Shown here: one piece after another, positions 34,054-46,862 of the stretch
How positions within the stretch are numbered: the stretch's first letter is position 1
Layout of the letters: each line of letters begins with the position of its first letter
Assembly: GCA_029948255.1 (NCBI GenBank)
Contig: JALIZF010001290.1
Location: 124,001 to 188,000 of the forward strand
DNA length: 64,000 nucleotides
Direction: 5' to 3'
Source: Telmatactis stephensoni
Taxonomy: Eukaryota > Cnidaria > Anthozoa > Actiniaria > Isophelliidae
The notes under the pieces: generated by a model
Told to the model about the DNA's origin: nothing
Databases searched by the model: none
Seen by the model: the letters and a program-made list of their open reading frames with translations, nothing else
Made by a program: the position numbers and the translations under genes

Positions 34054-36289
34054 ACTCGTGCCCAGGCCTTTAGGCCGGGAACGAGTTATAAACTGCAAAT
34101 GTTTTTTTCCCCCTCTGTTCGTCCTGAGAGCCTTCTGATTGATTAAGAAAGTAAAAACTAGCCGTTTCTAATAGAAAGTGAAATGCTGCAAGCAGAAAAT
34201 AGCTGGTGTATCTACGTTAGCAGAACTGTTCCCCTAAAACTCACGAAAGTACACCGCTTTGTCTGATATATCAAATCTTTTGTGCGTTGTGTGACGAACA
34301 CTGCTAGTTGACCTTCAGTATTGAACTACTGAACATAATTCTCCAGGTTCAGTGTCGGACACACACAGTTCAAAATATTTAGCACTTTGAGTAAATTGAT
34401 TAAAAAATTGGGGGTAGCTCATCACCCTTCCTCGCAGCCAAGTGCTGAATTACGAAGGGCGCAGCTCAACGTGATCGAGTCGAAGGTTTACAAGGGCGCT
34501 TTCATTACGAGACAATTGAACAATCACACACTTACATGCAAATTTACATACACATACACGTAGCAGCCACCATACGACCCATGTCTGCGGATCACGGAGA
34601 TCACGGTTTTTCAAACAATCACAAACGGCTAGCGACGGCAATGATTATAAAACTCACTGACTACGACAACACAAGTTTTAGAAATGTACAAGTACATTTT
34701 ATTCACTGAAATATATTGCTTTTTCAAACAATCACAAACAGTGTTAGGAATGATTATAAAAGTAATTGATTAAAGTTTGTTTAGTAAAGGATGTGTATCG
34801 CTCCCTGGCAGCCATAAAAAGAGTGCTTGATAAATATCTGACACATAATTTGCCTTGTAATGTATAGAGAATGCATAAATATATGTGGATTTAACTGAAC
34901 TACTGAGAGTAGTCTGCGTAAAGAAAGCAAAATTTCGATTCACCAAAAATTTTAGCGATATCGTGTGGCTTTCTAAAGAGATTTTACCTCTTTGAAGAGG
35001 AGAACATTGGAATGCAACTTTATATCGTCTTGCTTCGATCGAGCGTACAACGCGGCGATGAAAAACTCATAAAAGGACATTGTCTTTCCTGAGAAATACC
35101 ACTAAACAGTTCATGACCTTGCTGAACACTTCCACGAATACAAAGCAGGATTCAGTTGATTCCCGGGTATGGTAAATCTGAATAACAACGACAACTTTAG
35201 CTAGAAAACAAAGACTCCAATCGCGTGGTCAGCGATCATTCCAAGCATATTTTGATGACGTCACAAATCATCGTTCGCTACATCCATAAACGTACATGCC
35301 TACGTACCTACCAAGAATCGAGTTCAGAGCTGGTACATAAACATGCCGCGCATGTGCAAGATTAGTGTCGCTGCTCGCTTCGCTCGCAGCAACAATGCCC
35401 TTCATTCATCACCTTTGAGCGAACGCAAGCCAGGAACTTTAGGAATGCAAGATGGCCGACTACAAAGAAAATAGCTTTCAGAGACAGGCTTTTCCTGCAG
35501 TAGAACAAGGTAATTTGGAGCTTTTAACTCGAGATATACCTATATACTTAAAAGAGCTTCAGAATGGGCTGTTATTGTGAGCTTCATCTCCAATACTTTG
35601 ACCAAATATCGAACTCTAAATGGAGTACTTGAAAGCCGAGGCCCTCGCGATAACGACTATTTCCTATGAGCTGGAAAACTACGAATTTCTCATCCTACAT
35701 GTTGCTAAACGAACATATACAGAAGCAAGTCAATTATATTCCTCATTCAAGCATTCAAGAGATCTTGGGAGGTTTTTGTACTGAATTTTAATTTAATATC
35801 GGAATGGCATGAAACTAGATTTCATTGACCTTGTATTTCGCGTTTGGTCACGTAACGTCTTTTATTCATATATAAAACATCCGAAACACGAACAAAAAAA
35901 TACACGATTTGTTATTGTGTCAAATATGCCGTTGTAGAAGTCTTTACAGCAAACAATTGAGATATATAGTGAAATAAGAAGTTGAATAAACTGGTATGTT
36001 TTTGCATGTTGGAGATATCATACCCATGCATGATAATAGAAAGACAAAGGCAAACACTAATAGCTGTTGACAGACAAACTGACTAATCAAGATATCACTA
36101 TGTCATCGGGTTCATGAAATCAATATTCAAATAGAGACAATCACAAGTTATTTTTAAAATATTTTTTTTTAGGTTTTAATAATTTAATATTATTTTATGA
36201 TGTTTAGCGATTTTAATATTTAGATAGCAGGTCCACATCAGCCTATGGCTGCCTTGTAAATTATATAACCTGCTTCATCAAATAAAAGT

Positions 36290-37000
36290 ATGTATGTATG
36301 TATGTACGTGAGTGAGTGAAATTCGGAAATCTCCGAAGCAGAAGCGAAGTGTCAAGCCGAAAGATACGCGAACTACGTGCGCCGGTCCGAGAGCGTTTAA
36401 GTCGATTATTAATAGTCAAATATAGGGTTTGTTGTTATAAATATACGTTTTCAGACCAAACCGTGCAATTTAGTTCATAAATATATCTGTGGGGGAAATG
36501 TCTGAAAGTCGTAGATACTATGGGCTTCATGCGTGTGAGTGAGTGAAATTCGTCAAGGCGAAAGATGTGGTTATAGATATACGTTTTGAGACCAAACTGT
36601 TGAGTTAAGTTCACAAATATATCTGTAGGGGAAACGTTTGATCAATTCTCGATAAACGTGGTATTGATCCTGTGAAAGTCGTAGATACCATGCCACGGGG
36701 TTTGTAAGTAAGAAGAGAAATGTTCGGATCGTCATCGGAAAGTGCCATTTCTTTCCGACTTCTGGAGTTAGACGTATCAGTTCGGGTAAGTTGTTATTCA
36801 GTAATTTAACTCTGTTGTGTTGAGTGAATCAGACACAGTCTTGAGCAAATTTGTAGAGCGCTTTTCATGTGCCAGTTGTAAGGTTTATGCTATGGGCTTC
36901 ATGCGTGCGTGCGTGCGTAATTCGGGAATCCCCGAAGTAGACACGAAGTGTCAACCCGAAGATATCCGAACCTCGTGCGCCCGTCCGAGGGTGTTTAAGT
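36290..37000 (+). repeat. two copies of the ACACGAAGTGTCAA dispersed repeat
   Basis: Copies at 36290-36405 and 36890-37000 share AATTCGG, GAAGTGTCAA, CCGAAAGATA and GTCCGAG in the same order as at 32090-32225. A partial copy is near 36520. Confidence 0.7.
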
Positions 37001-38674
37001 CAACTATTAACTAGACGCACTCGTGCGTTCACCGCTCGTGCCCATGTAAAAGAAGCCCAAAATCGGCTTAAAAAAGACATTTAGATTAGCTGCCGCTAGA
37101 GTACGAGCAATTGACATGTTGTCGTTAATAAACTTTTTAACAAGACGCTCCTCGAAGCGTACACTGGTTGCCTGTAGTTCAAAAAGCCGCAGTAGTAAAG
37201 ACCTTTAATTTGTCTGTCAACAGCTATTAGCTAGTGTTTGCCTTTGTCCTAACATGCAAAAATATTCCCTGCGAATATACCAGTTTATTCAACTTTTTAT
37301 TTCACTATATATCTAAATTGTTTGCTGTAAAGACTTCTACAACGGCATTATTGACACAACAAATCGTGTATTTTTTCGTTCATGTTTCAGATGTTTTATC
37401 CATTACGTGACCAAACGCATCAGGTCAAATAGAACATAAAACTAGCTATTTCTAATAGAAAGTGAAATGCTGCGAGCAAAAAACAGCTGGTGTATCCACG
37501 TTAGCAGAACTGTTCCCCTAAAAACTCACGAAAGTACACCGCTTTGTCTGATATATCAAATGTTTCTTGTTTATCTCCTGTGCGTTGTGTGACGAACACT
37601 GCTAGTTGACCTTCAATATTGAACTAGACGCACTCGTGCGTTCACTCGTGCCCATGTAAAAGGGAGCCCAAAATCGGCCGTAAAAAGGACATTTAGATTA
37701 GCTGTCGCTACAGTAAGAGCGATTGACATGTTGTCGTTAATAAACTTTTTAACAAGACGCACCTCGAACCGTACACTGGTTGCCTGTAGTTCAACAAGCC
37801 GCAGTAGTAAAGACCTTTAATTTGTCTGTCAACAGCTATTCATGCAAAAATTTTGTACCGCTGATCGAATGTATCGCGTGCTCGTCTAGTGACATCCTTG
37901 AATCGACTCTCGATACGGTATGGACTTGAACCGCTGATCGTATGTATCGCATGCTCGTCTAGTGACATCCACAGATTACACTGTGTTCCGAATAGGAGGC
38001 TACTCGCTTCGCTCGCAGCAAATAAACAATAGTGCGTTTACTCGTGCCCAAGTGAAATTCAGTCTGGCATGAGAATAAATATGTTTTAAAGCCAGTTTAG
38101 TCACGTTTTGAGTTCGGTACTGAAGCGGAATATTTGTGTGCTTCGCCGGCAAGCTGATTTAAACTCATGGAGGTATGGGTCTCGATCCTAAATTTCCAAT
38201 GAAGAGGCTGATTCAGAGTAATTCTACGAAATTGCGTATGCTTTCAAAATAAGATAAAGTTGGTTAGATACATAACATTAAGCGCTTCTTACGAAGATAT
38301 CATATTTTCGTTAAAAAATAATACAGAATTACTGTGAAAATCTATAATAAGTCTTTGAATCGCTTTGCCGTTCGCCGAAATGTTTGCAAAAATAGTTCGA
38401 AACAAATAGTATCTCTTTTTTAACGATTTCTTCTTGACTGTATGCAATACTATTAAAGTAGTAATAAATATGATCGAAGTCCTAATATTGAAGTGCGTGA
38501 CATTTAATTCTTAGTGTCACGACATGACTAGCCGTTTGCCTACTACATGTTGTACAGACTCGTAGAATTACTCTGAATCACTTTAACATAGCTTAAAAGA
38601 ATCGCTTACTTCATCTAAACAAATATATCATATCTTCTTTACAGAAATAATACAAAATCACTGTGAAAATCTAA

Positions 38675-38926
38675 ACAAAATAACTTTCAAACATACGATA
38701 AATGATTTTAATCTTGACATGTTTCGGCATCCTTATGCCATCATCAGAAGAATGAATACAAAGTTCGTTATAAATGCTATATAAACTAATGGTTACAATT
38801 GATTGACAGGTAATATAATACAATAATGAAGTTTTTAGATAAGCTAATAACTAATATGTCAAGAAAAAAAAAAAAAAACATGTCAAGATTAAAATCATTT
38901 ATCGTATGTTTGAAAGTTATTTTGTC
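38675..38926 (-). mobile_element. ~250-bp element with 48-bp inverted ends and hammerhead-like core
   Basis: Ends CAAAATAACTTTCAAACATA and its complement are inverted over ~48 bp with almost no difference. On the minus strand at 38721-38747 the sequence reads CTGATGA, T, GGCAT, AAGG, ATGCC, GAAAC: the two conserved hammerhead boxes around a perfect 5-bp stem with one extra U. Such motifs accompany Penelope-like elements and retrozymes. Stems I and III were not established, so ribozyme activity is only possible. Confidence 0.6.
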
Positions 38927-40172
38927 TCTGGTGCTACTAAGAAACTTTGGAAAATCTAAACAATTTTGACTTCCGTACGAATAGCAAACAAAAGTTCACG
39001 TACGGGTATACAAATACCCACTACACAAATGTTAATTTTAAGTTCATTTAGACTCACGTGAAGCTGCTATAACGCAATTACTGTATTTATAGAGGAATTT
39101 AGGTTATTAAATGTTCGTGGCTCGTGACAAAAATCCTTCATGTTTTCCATTGAACTTTCTGGAACATGCGCTGCTTTGTTTTCGTGCCAGCCTCGTTTTC
39201 ATGACCAGTTCTCGACTACGATAGATTGAAAAGGTAAACCTAGACTCGTGTCGGCCTACGGCCTGGGCACGAGTAACTAGCCGTTTCTAATAGAAAGTGA
39301 AATGCTGCGAGCAGAAAACAGCTGGTGTATCCACGTTAGCAGAACTGTTCCCCTAAAACTCACGAAAGTACACCGCTTTGTCTGATATATCAAATGTTTC
39401 TATTTTATCTCCTGTGCGTTGTGTGACGAACACTGCTAGTTGACCTTCAATATTGAACTACAGAACATAATTCTCCAGGATCAGCGTCGGACACACACAG
39501 TTCAAAAACGGCTAGCGTTGGCAATGATTATAAAACTGACTGCGACAACACAAGTTTTAGAAATGTACAAGTACATTTTATTCAAATATATTGCTTTTTC
39601 AAACAATCACAAACAGTGTTAGCAATGATTATAAAACTAACTGATGAAAGTTAAAGTTTGTTTAGAAAAGGATGTGAATCGCTCCCTGGCAGCTAAAAGA
39701 GTGCTTGATAAATATCTGACACATAATTTGCCTTGTATGTATAGAGAATGCATAAATATATGTGGATTTAACTGAACTACTCGGAGAGTAGTCTGCGTAA
39801 AGAAAGCAACATTTCGATTCACCAGAAATTTGGGCGATATCATGTGGCTTTCTAAAGAGATTTTACCTCTTTGAAGAGGAGAACATTGGAATGCAACTTT
39901 ATATATATCGTCTTGCTTCGATCGAGCGTACAACGCGGCGATGAAAAACTCATAAAAGGACATTGTCTTTCCTGAGAAATATCACTAAGCAGTACATGGC
40001 CTTGCTGAATACTTCCACGAATACAAAGCAGGATTCAGTGGATTCTCGGGGTATGATAAATCTGAATAACAATGACAACTTAGCTAGAAACTTGATCGTG
40101 AAATCGCGTGGTCAGCGATCATTCCAAGCATATTTTGATGACGTCACAAATCATCGTTCACTCTACATGCCA

Positions 40173-43100
40173 AACTAGACGCACACGTGCGTTCACTCGT
40201 GCCCTGGGAGCCCCTTTTAGGAGAGGCTTCAATGACTGGCCCCGTTCGTACTCTTCCCCGAGCCGTTTCACGCATTCTTCACTTAACCGTAACATAATAA
40301 ATACCTTTTTTGACCTTTTCAAAGAATATCTGATTAGTCAATTTGTCTGTCAGCAGCTATTCAGTAGTATTTGCCTTTGTCGTATTAGATATCTCCAACA
40401 TGCAAAAATATAGCCTGTGAACAGACTCTCTGGGGGAGGGGGAGGGGGAGGGGAAGGGAAGGGAAAGGAGAAGGGGAGGGGGGGGAGGGGGCAGAAAGAG
40501 GAGAGCCTCTAAGCATCCTTTGGAGAAAACCGTTCCGCCCCCAACTAATTAGTATTCAAAGTCACGCAAGAAAGGTCACGGTTGAGTTTTCAAAATTAAT
40601 CAAAAGTCAAGCTTTTATTTGAATTACAGTGTAAATTATTATTAATTTCTTTGCAACTTGGACTTTTTTCTCGCTGACAAACGATTTTTTTTACAAAGAC
40701 GAGCGATTGACAAGACAAACTTCAGTCAAATGTACGACCGTTAATGTCCCTCAAAACTTGAAATAAATTATCTAGAACGTGGTTTATCAGAGTTTATTCT
40801 CCAAGCTTTAGTCTTAAAAAGCTCAGTTGAATAAATTAAACAAATTATCTCCGAAACGTATTACTGTCGGCCGTGAATCATTCTTCGCCTTTTGCAGCAT
40901 CGAGCGTTAATTTGAAGACCATTCAATAACTTAATACATACAGAAACAAAAATCTGAATCAAAATCTTTACTACAGTGACACTAAATGAGCTTCATCAAT
41001 AACGATGGCCACAATTTGCTTCCCTAGATGACCTAGATTGCCGTTGCGAAGTTCCTTCAGCCATGTTTCCTGGAGGACTTAATTCTGCACTCCGTAGACA
41101 AGTTCTGCATCGCATTCGTCGCTTTTGCGTTCTTTTATATCGTCTTCATCTCCAAGTTGAACAGCTTTTATTCATTTCTCTTGATACAGAGTTCTTCTTG
41201 TTCAATTCTTCGAGCTGTTTACAATCTTTCTTGATCGTGATTGCCTTTTCTGCGACCATCCGTGACCGTCAATCAAAAATTGACCAATCAGAGTCTGATA
41301 CCAGATTCTGGTATCAGGAACGGTTTTCTCCAAAGGATGCTTACAGGCTCTCCCCTTTCCCCTCTTCCCGCCCCCTCCCCTCCCCTCCCCTTCTACTTTC
41401 CCTTCCCTTCCCCTTCCCCTCCCCCTCCCTCAGAGAGCCTGTTCACAGGCTAGCAAAAATATACCAGTTTATTCAACTTTTTATTTCACTATATACCTCA
41501 ATTGTTTGCCGTAAAGACTTCTACAACCACGCTTTTGACACAATACCAAATCGTGTATTTTTTCGTTCATGTTTCAGATGTTTTATCCATTACGTGACCA
41601 AACGCATCAGGTCAAATAGAGCCTTGGTTCCATGAAAATATATAACTAAATAATTGTCTGGCCAGAATGTCGGTGTTAAAATTCAACACAAAAACCTCTC
41701 AAGATCTCTTGAATGCTTGAATGAAAATTATAATTGACTTGCCTCTATATGCGTTCGTTTAGCAACATGTAGGATGAGAAATTCGTAGTTTTCCAGCTCA
41801 TAGGAAATAGTCTTTATCGCGAGCCGCTTCCTTTCAAGTACTCCATTTAGAGTTCGATATTTGGTCAAAGTATTGGAGATCAAGCTCAAAATAACAGCCT
41901 ATTCTGAAGCTCTTATAAGTATATAGGTATATCTCGAGTTAAAAGCTCCAAATTACATTGTGCTACTGCAGGAAAAGCATGTCTCTGAAAGCTATTTTCT
42001 TTGTAGTCGGCCATCTTGCATTCCTAAAGTTCCTCGCTGGCGTTCACTACGGAGGTGATGAATGAAGGGCATTGTTTTTTTACGTTCTTAACCAATCAGG
42101 GGTGTAACACGTGGCCGATTGCGCAAGAATGCTGCATTCTCGAGATGAACAGAGAAAAATAAATAAACATTTGCAGTTTATAACTCGTTCCCGGCCTAAA
42201 GGCCTGGGCACGAGTAAAAATCGAGTTTAGTGTCGCGATTAGTGTCGCTGCTCGCTTCGCTCGCAGCAATTAGTCGAAGTAAACCCCTACCCCCACCCCC
42301 GACCAGGGACAGGCCTTGAATGTGTCTATATCTATATTTGGATTTCAGGCCAGTAACCACATGGCCTCATAGAGGTCTATTTTTTATTTGTCTTTGAGAG
42401 ACTCTCTACCCGTAAAATGTCTCATAAGAATTGTTTGTCTATGTTTAGCATCAACGACAATCTGAGTGGGGTCATCTTTAAAAGCCTCCTTGAAGAAGAG
42501 AACAATATGAACTCTCCTCGGGGAGTAAAAAATCAGAGCCATGGGACACAAAACTTTCTGTGAGAGACAAATAACTGCTTTCGGGTAATAAACAATCCCG
42601 GCAATGGGACTCAAAATTAATTTCCGAAGACTTATGACGGTTTAAGCAATAATAGCAGCAATTTCAAGAATGTGACATTTGATAAGCAATCCATTCCGAA
42701 TGCCCCTTGTGTAAAATCGTGCACGAAAGCTGTGGCCGATTTTCCAGACACGAACATTGAATATTGTAATTGTGGAAATGCTATTATTAGTGACCACGCG
42801 TGTATGTGTATCGATGAATAAAACATAAAAAGTGCTAGACATTTGCGAGCAACTTTTAGAGGTTAGACTTATAACGGTTTAAGCAATAACAGCAGAAATG
42901 TCAAGAATGTGACATTTGATAAGCAAACAATAACGAATGCCCCTTGTGTAAAATCGTGCACGAAAGCTGTGGCTGATTTTCCAGACACGAATATTGAATA
43001 TTGTAATTGTGGAAATGCTATTATTAGTGACCATGCGTGTATGTCTATTGAGGAATAAAACATAAAAAGTGCTAGACATTTGCGAGCAACTTTTAGAGGT

Positions 43101-43691
43101 TATGCGGCAACTCACAGAAACGGAAATAATAATATCTAATTAGTCAATATCTCTGTCTACAGTTATTAGTATTTGCCTTTGTCCTCCTATTATTATGCAT
43201 GATATAATATATCTCCGACATGCAAAAATATTTATACCTGCGAATATACCAGTGTATTCAATTTTTTATTTCACTATGTATCTCAATTGTTTGCTGTAAA
43301 GACTTCTACAACAGCGTTTTTGTATCTACGAGCTTCCTTTAGGAAGTCGTAGATACTAAGCTATCGAGTGTGTACGTCCGTAACCATTTTCGGCTCATTT
43401 CCGTAACAATTGAAATATTCCATTCGGTCGTTTCCGATACAGCCGATATTATCCGAATTTCATCTTCGGCAGTCTTCGGGTTTAACGCCAGTAACCACAT
43501 GGCCTCTTAGAGGTCTATTTTTTAGTTTAAGTTAGTCGATTCAAAAAAGGTCATTATGTTACGGTTAGCTATTTCCCGGAATGGTGAAGAATGCGTGAAA
43601 CGGCTCGGGGAAGAGTACGAACGGAGCCGGTCATTGGAGCCTGTCTTAAAAAGGGCTCCAGGGGCACGAGTGAACGCACGTGTGCGTCTAG
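40173..43691. mobile_element. 3.5 kb foldback with CTAGACGCAC ends
   Basis: The ~150-bp ends are inverted: 40173-40330 (CTAGACGCACACGTGCGTTC, then CCCGAGCCGTTTCACGCATT) and 43535-43691. It forms the right part of the 9.6 kb nest. The ends themselves contain an ACACGTGCG near-palindrome. Confidence 0.75.
42624..43090. repeat. tandem duplication of ~230 bp
   Basis: The block with AATGCCCCTTGTGTAAAATC and AGTGCTAGACATTTGCGAGC is present twice head to tail (42624-42850, 42860-43090) with ~5 percent differences. The paired minus-strand frames at 42632-42826 and 42869-43063 are a consequence of the duplication. Confidence 0.85.
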
Positions 43692-43693
43692 TT

Positions 43694-44089
43694 GGGACTA
43701 AAAGCAGGTAGGACAAATTAGGTAGAAGTATAAATGCCTTATTACTGTTTTTAGTTTTAACGTTCTGATGATCCGGCCCTATTAAAATATCTTAAAATCG
43801 AAAGAATAGCATTTTCCCTCACTGTCGGTCACCGCTTTGAAGTCGGTGAGCAACTTTGTATGCCGTAATCTTGTGTCGACGTGAAATTGTATATCTTTAT
43901 GGCTAATAAAAAACTGATAATCACTGTTTTGTAGTTTTTAATATTCACATACTTTGAAAATAGGTGTACGTCTACCCGATATTTCCTGATGAACCGATGG
44001 GCTCTTGCGGACACGCACCCCACTATACGGACATCCCGGCAGTACGAGTAGTATAGCTAAATCCCCTCCTGGCATTGCAGACATCCCGC
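43694..44089 (-). repeat. right inverted end (outer part) of the IS630/Tc1-type element
   Basis: Complement of 28834 to ~29412, including CCTCACTGTCGGTCACCGCT and the CATCCCGC tip. It lacks the TTTC run of the left arm. Confidence 0.85.
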
Positions 44090-44101
44090 TATGTTATTTA
44101 A

Positions 44102-44837
44102 GGTAATTCCGTAGAAATAAAACTAGAAATGGAATTCTCATAAAACTTCACACAGTGATAATTTTTGAGTTGCTTATCCCAAAAATGAAATAAAAAATGG
44201 GGGTCACCGTAGCCGTTTTTGCGCTAGATTGCTTTAAAGTACACCATCTTTTGTGTCTTGAGGGCTCAAGATTCGAAGATCAAAATCGTGTCAAAAATAA
44301 TTAATTTCTTAAATCTGAGCAGTGGTAGCTGACTAATATGAGTCATTTTCTCTCTTTTGGCAATAGCCTAGTATTATGATGCAATAAATTGCTGTAAAAA
44401 TGCGTTTGCTACAAGAAAGAAGGTAAAATTGGTTGATAGTACGTGCCCGTGAAGCAGCGTGAAAGCACCTTCCGACCGCACGTTTTATAAAATATCTAAA
44501 AAACTGGAAATGGAATCTTGACTATAATTATATATGTGATAGAGAACCTTATTACCATTGATTTGCAAAAATAAAAAGAATAGGTGCCCGTGCTCGTTTC
44601 CGCGCTACAACGTGCTAAAGTGTGAAACCGACGTCGTAAACAGCCTGTGACCGAAGAGGACTGAGGCGAGTAACCACTAAAGTGCCTCTTAGAGCATGTC
44701 TACTGTTCAAAACTTCATAAGACTAAAGCTTGCATCATTTTAAGTCAAATATATATCTTTTACAATCAAACAAATCAAAATAGGCTGAGCTATGCTATGC
44801 GCAGTAGAGATGCGCACTGCAAAACTACGGAATTACC
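44102..44837. mobile_element. 736-bp element flanked by TTAA
   Basis: A perfect 13-bp inverted end, GGTAATTCCGTAG (44102-44114) and CTACGGAATTACC (44825-44837), is flanked by TTAA on both sides (44098-44101, 44838-44841). TTAA targets are used by piggyBac and Kolobok elements. No transposase is present. It lies 8 bp to the right of the TA-flanked element. Confidence 0.88.
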
Positions 44838-45448
44838 TTAACGGAGTTAAATAGAAATGAATGGAATTTTAATCTTCCCAAGTAAAGGGATATTTGCATA
44901 ATTATGAAATTGATAAATTCATCATAAATTCTGATAAATCATTATGAATAACATATAAAATAAGCCCCAAAAATAGGGGGTCGCTGTTAAATTTTGAGAG
45001 CTACATCGCTGAGAAGTCGGCCAGATTTGCACTTTGCAGAGCAACTGAAGCATCCAATGTACATTAACTAGACTTCCATCGTATATAGCTATTTCAAAAA
45101 AGGTTCACGAGGCGAAAGGCGAATGGCAATCGGCGACTGGCCGGGTGACTACACGACCGAAAGGAATTTGGGGTAACAAGAGTTGCTTCATTTTCGTTAA
45201 AAGACTTTATTGAACAAAGTGGTCGATAGGCTATTCATGTCTCCGCGCCGGAAAGCGGTCTAATAGCGTGACCACAGTTCCTTTCTGTCATGCAATCACC
45301 AATCACCGATCACCATACTAGAGCAGCAACGGCTGATCCCGGAGCTTATCTTCTGAATAAAAGCCGTAAAAACAATATATGGTATTTCAAAAGTTTGTCC
45401 TATTAGTAAAGAAAGAGACATATAAGTCATGATATTACAAAATTACAG

Positions 45449-45658
45449 ATCCCCCGCCACTAAAAGTTCGTATTGTTGATGGACCGTCACCCAATTTTGG
45501 CCGACTTGAAGTCAGGTACCATGGTGTATGGGGAACAGTATGTTCTTCAATGGATTGGGACATTGGAGACGCAGAAGTAGTTTGCCGTGTACTTGGATAT
45601 CCTGGAGTAGATAATCATGGAAAAGTTGAAAGCTCACAAGGGCAGACAGGAATAACAG
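45449..45658 (+). CDS. SRCR domain exon, first half
   Basis: Acceptor ATTACAG ends at 45448 and donor GTATGC starts at 45659. The 210-nt exon is phase 1 on both sides. It encodes a Pro-rich linker and the first half of a second SRCR domain: [40 protein letters not shown] and VCRVLGYPG. The WGTVC and VVCR-LG landmarks match the family closely. The domain is completed by exon 47112-47255. It follows exon 24068-24403 in matching phase across a 21 kb intron. Confidence 0.93.
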
Positions 45659-45779
45659 GTATGCGATCACAGTAAGCCCAAGTTTAGCAAATAGCACCAA
45701 ATCATCTCAAGGTACTTCAGATCTTTCAAAAATAATGGCTTTTCACGGTGGGCCCAATTACCCCTCAAATCGAATCTTT

Positions 45780-45850
45780 CACGCTGGGGCCAACCACCCC
45801 TCAAATCGAATCTTCCATGACCGATTTGAGGGGTGTTTGGCCCCAGCGTG
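45780..45850. repeat. 29-bp-stem hairpin
   Basis: CACGCTGGGGCCAACCACCC and the following CTCAAATCG pair with the complementary sequence across a 13-base loop, with one or two mismatches. A partial copy of the left arm precedes it at 45747-45779. Confidence 0.8.
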
Positions 45851-46727
45851 TTTTGCGATCAATTACAATTTGTTAGTTTTCATCTTTTTGTTCTTAGTGA
45901 GGGTTTCAGCGCGGCGTTTTACACAATAATACAGTGAGCTCTCGCCTTGCCGACACCCTGCTAAATCTAAATTCCCGGCCGAAACTGATATATAGAATGT
46001 AGTCCCGCTATTACGGAATTGCGGACACTTCATGTGGTCCCACACGTATAGCTTTATTGTTGTACTGTCCTTATACTTGTTATACAACGGACAGCTGTAT
46101 GTTCGAAGACTTGGAACGTTCATTAGTATGTACAAATATCAAGAAATGTCTTATAAAAATGTGCTGTTTTCGCACGAACACCTTCTTCCATGCATATAAG
46201 GAAATTTGTACTTACCATATTTGGATGTTTGAATACATTTTTATCGCAAAAGAAGCGATTTTCTTCTAAAATTCCATCCACGTTTACACTAGCCATTCGA
46301 GTGAAATCATGCTAAACAAGTTAGCCATATCGATTTGTTTGTTTGTTGAAAAGTTGAAGTAATAAAAGATCGCATGGGACTTCGTGTCCCGTTTGTACCC
46401 ACCTCTTGGACAGTGCCTTTGTTTTGCTGATTTTTTTTTCTTCCTTTAATTTTTGTATTTTAGTTATGGTTTGTCCAATAAAGTTGTGAAAAAGATTATA
46501 TATCAACTGAAACTTTTTAGGTATAAGAGAGTTTTTGGCATCACATTTTTTCTTTTTCCAGGGTGTTTTCCTTGTTGTTTTTCGAAGCATAGTCCTAGTT
46601 TCACACTGTCTCAATTGAGACGATTCTTGATTTCACACTTAAGCGAGATTTGTAAATTTTTGAAAGGTTTTCAGAATAATAATTTTATGCTTTTTATAGT
46701 GGCGGCACGCATCAAATTGGCGTACGT

Positions 46728-46776
46728 ACGTATGTATGTATGTATGTATGTATGTACGGACGGTTGTTGCTGTTAT

Positions 46777-46807
<31 letters not shown>

Positions 46808-46862
46808 CTGTTGTTCGTTTTGTTTGTTTGTTTGTTTGTTTGTTTGTTTGTTTTTGTTTGTA
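46728..46862. repeat. compound microsatellite (GTAT)n (TTG)n (TTTG)n
   Basis: Three simple repeats lie side by side. Cys- or Val-rich frames across it are artefacts. Confidence 0.95.

Larger units (their letters stand above)
34054..43691. mobile_element. 9.6 kb nest of foldback elements
   Basis: The insertion begins ACTCGTGCCCAGGCCTTTAG and ends CACGTGTGCGTCTAG. The interrupted arm resumes at once (GGGACTAAAAGCAGG). Internally it is largely palindromic: 34054-34120 pairs with 42150-42216, ~35440-35960 with ~41640-42065, and 40410-40535 with 41310-41450. There are also direct copies: 34157-35330 resembles 39275-40172, with a partial copy at 37436-37625. A CTAGACGCAC...CGTGCGTTCACTCGTGCCC motif recurs at 37012, 37624, 40173 and (inverted) 43660. 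No transposase or other convincing gene was found; frames such as 41063-41635 lie in G/C-rich inverted DNA. Confidence 0.8.

Noticed and set aside
41063..41635. 190-codon open frame
   Set aside because: It lies in the loop and C-rich arm of a foldback element, with no recognisable domain and a Pro/Ser-rich part caused by the C-rich inverted repeat.
42632..43063. Two similar 64-codon minus-strand proteins
   Set aside because: Their similarity comes from the tandem DNA duplication; no motif, and other frames are equally open.
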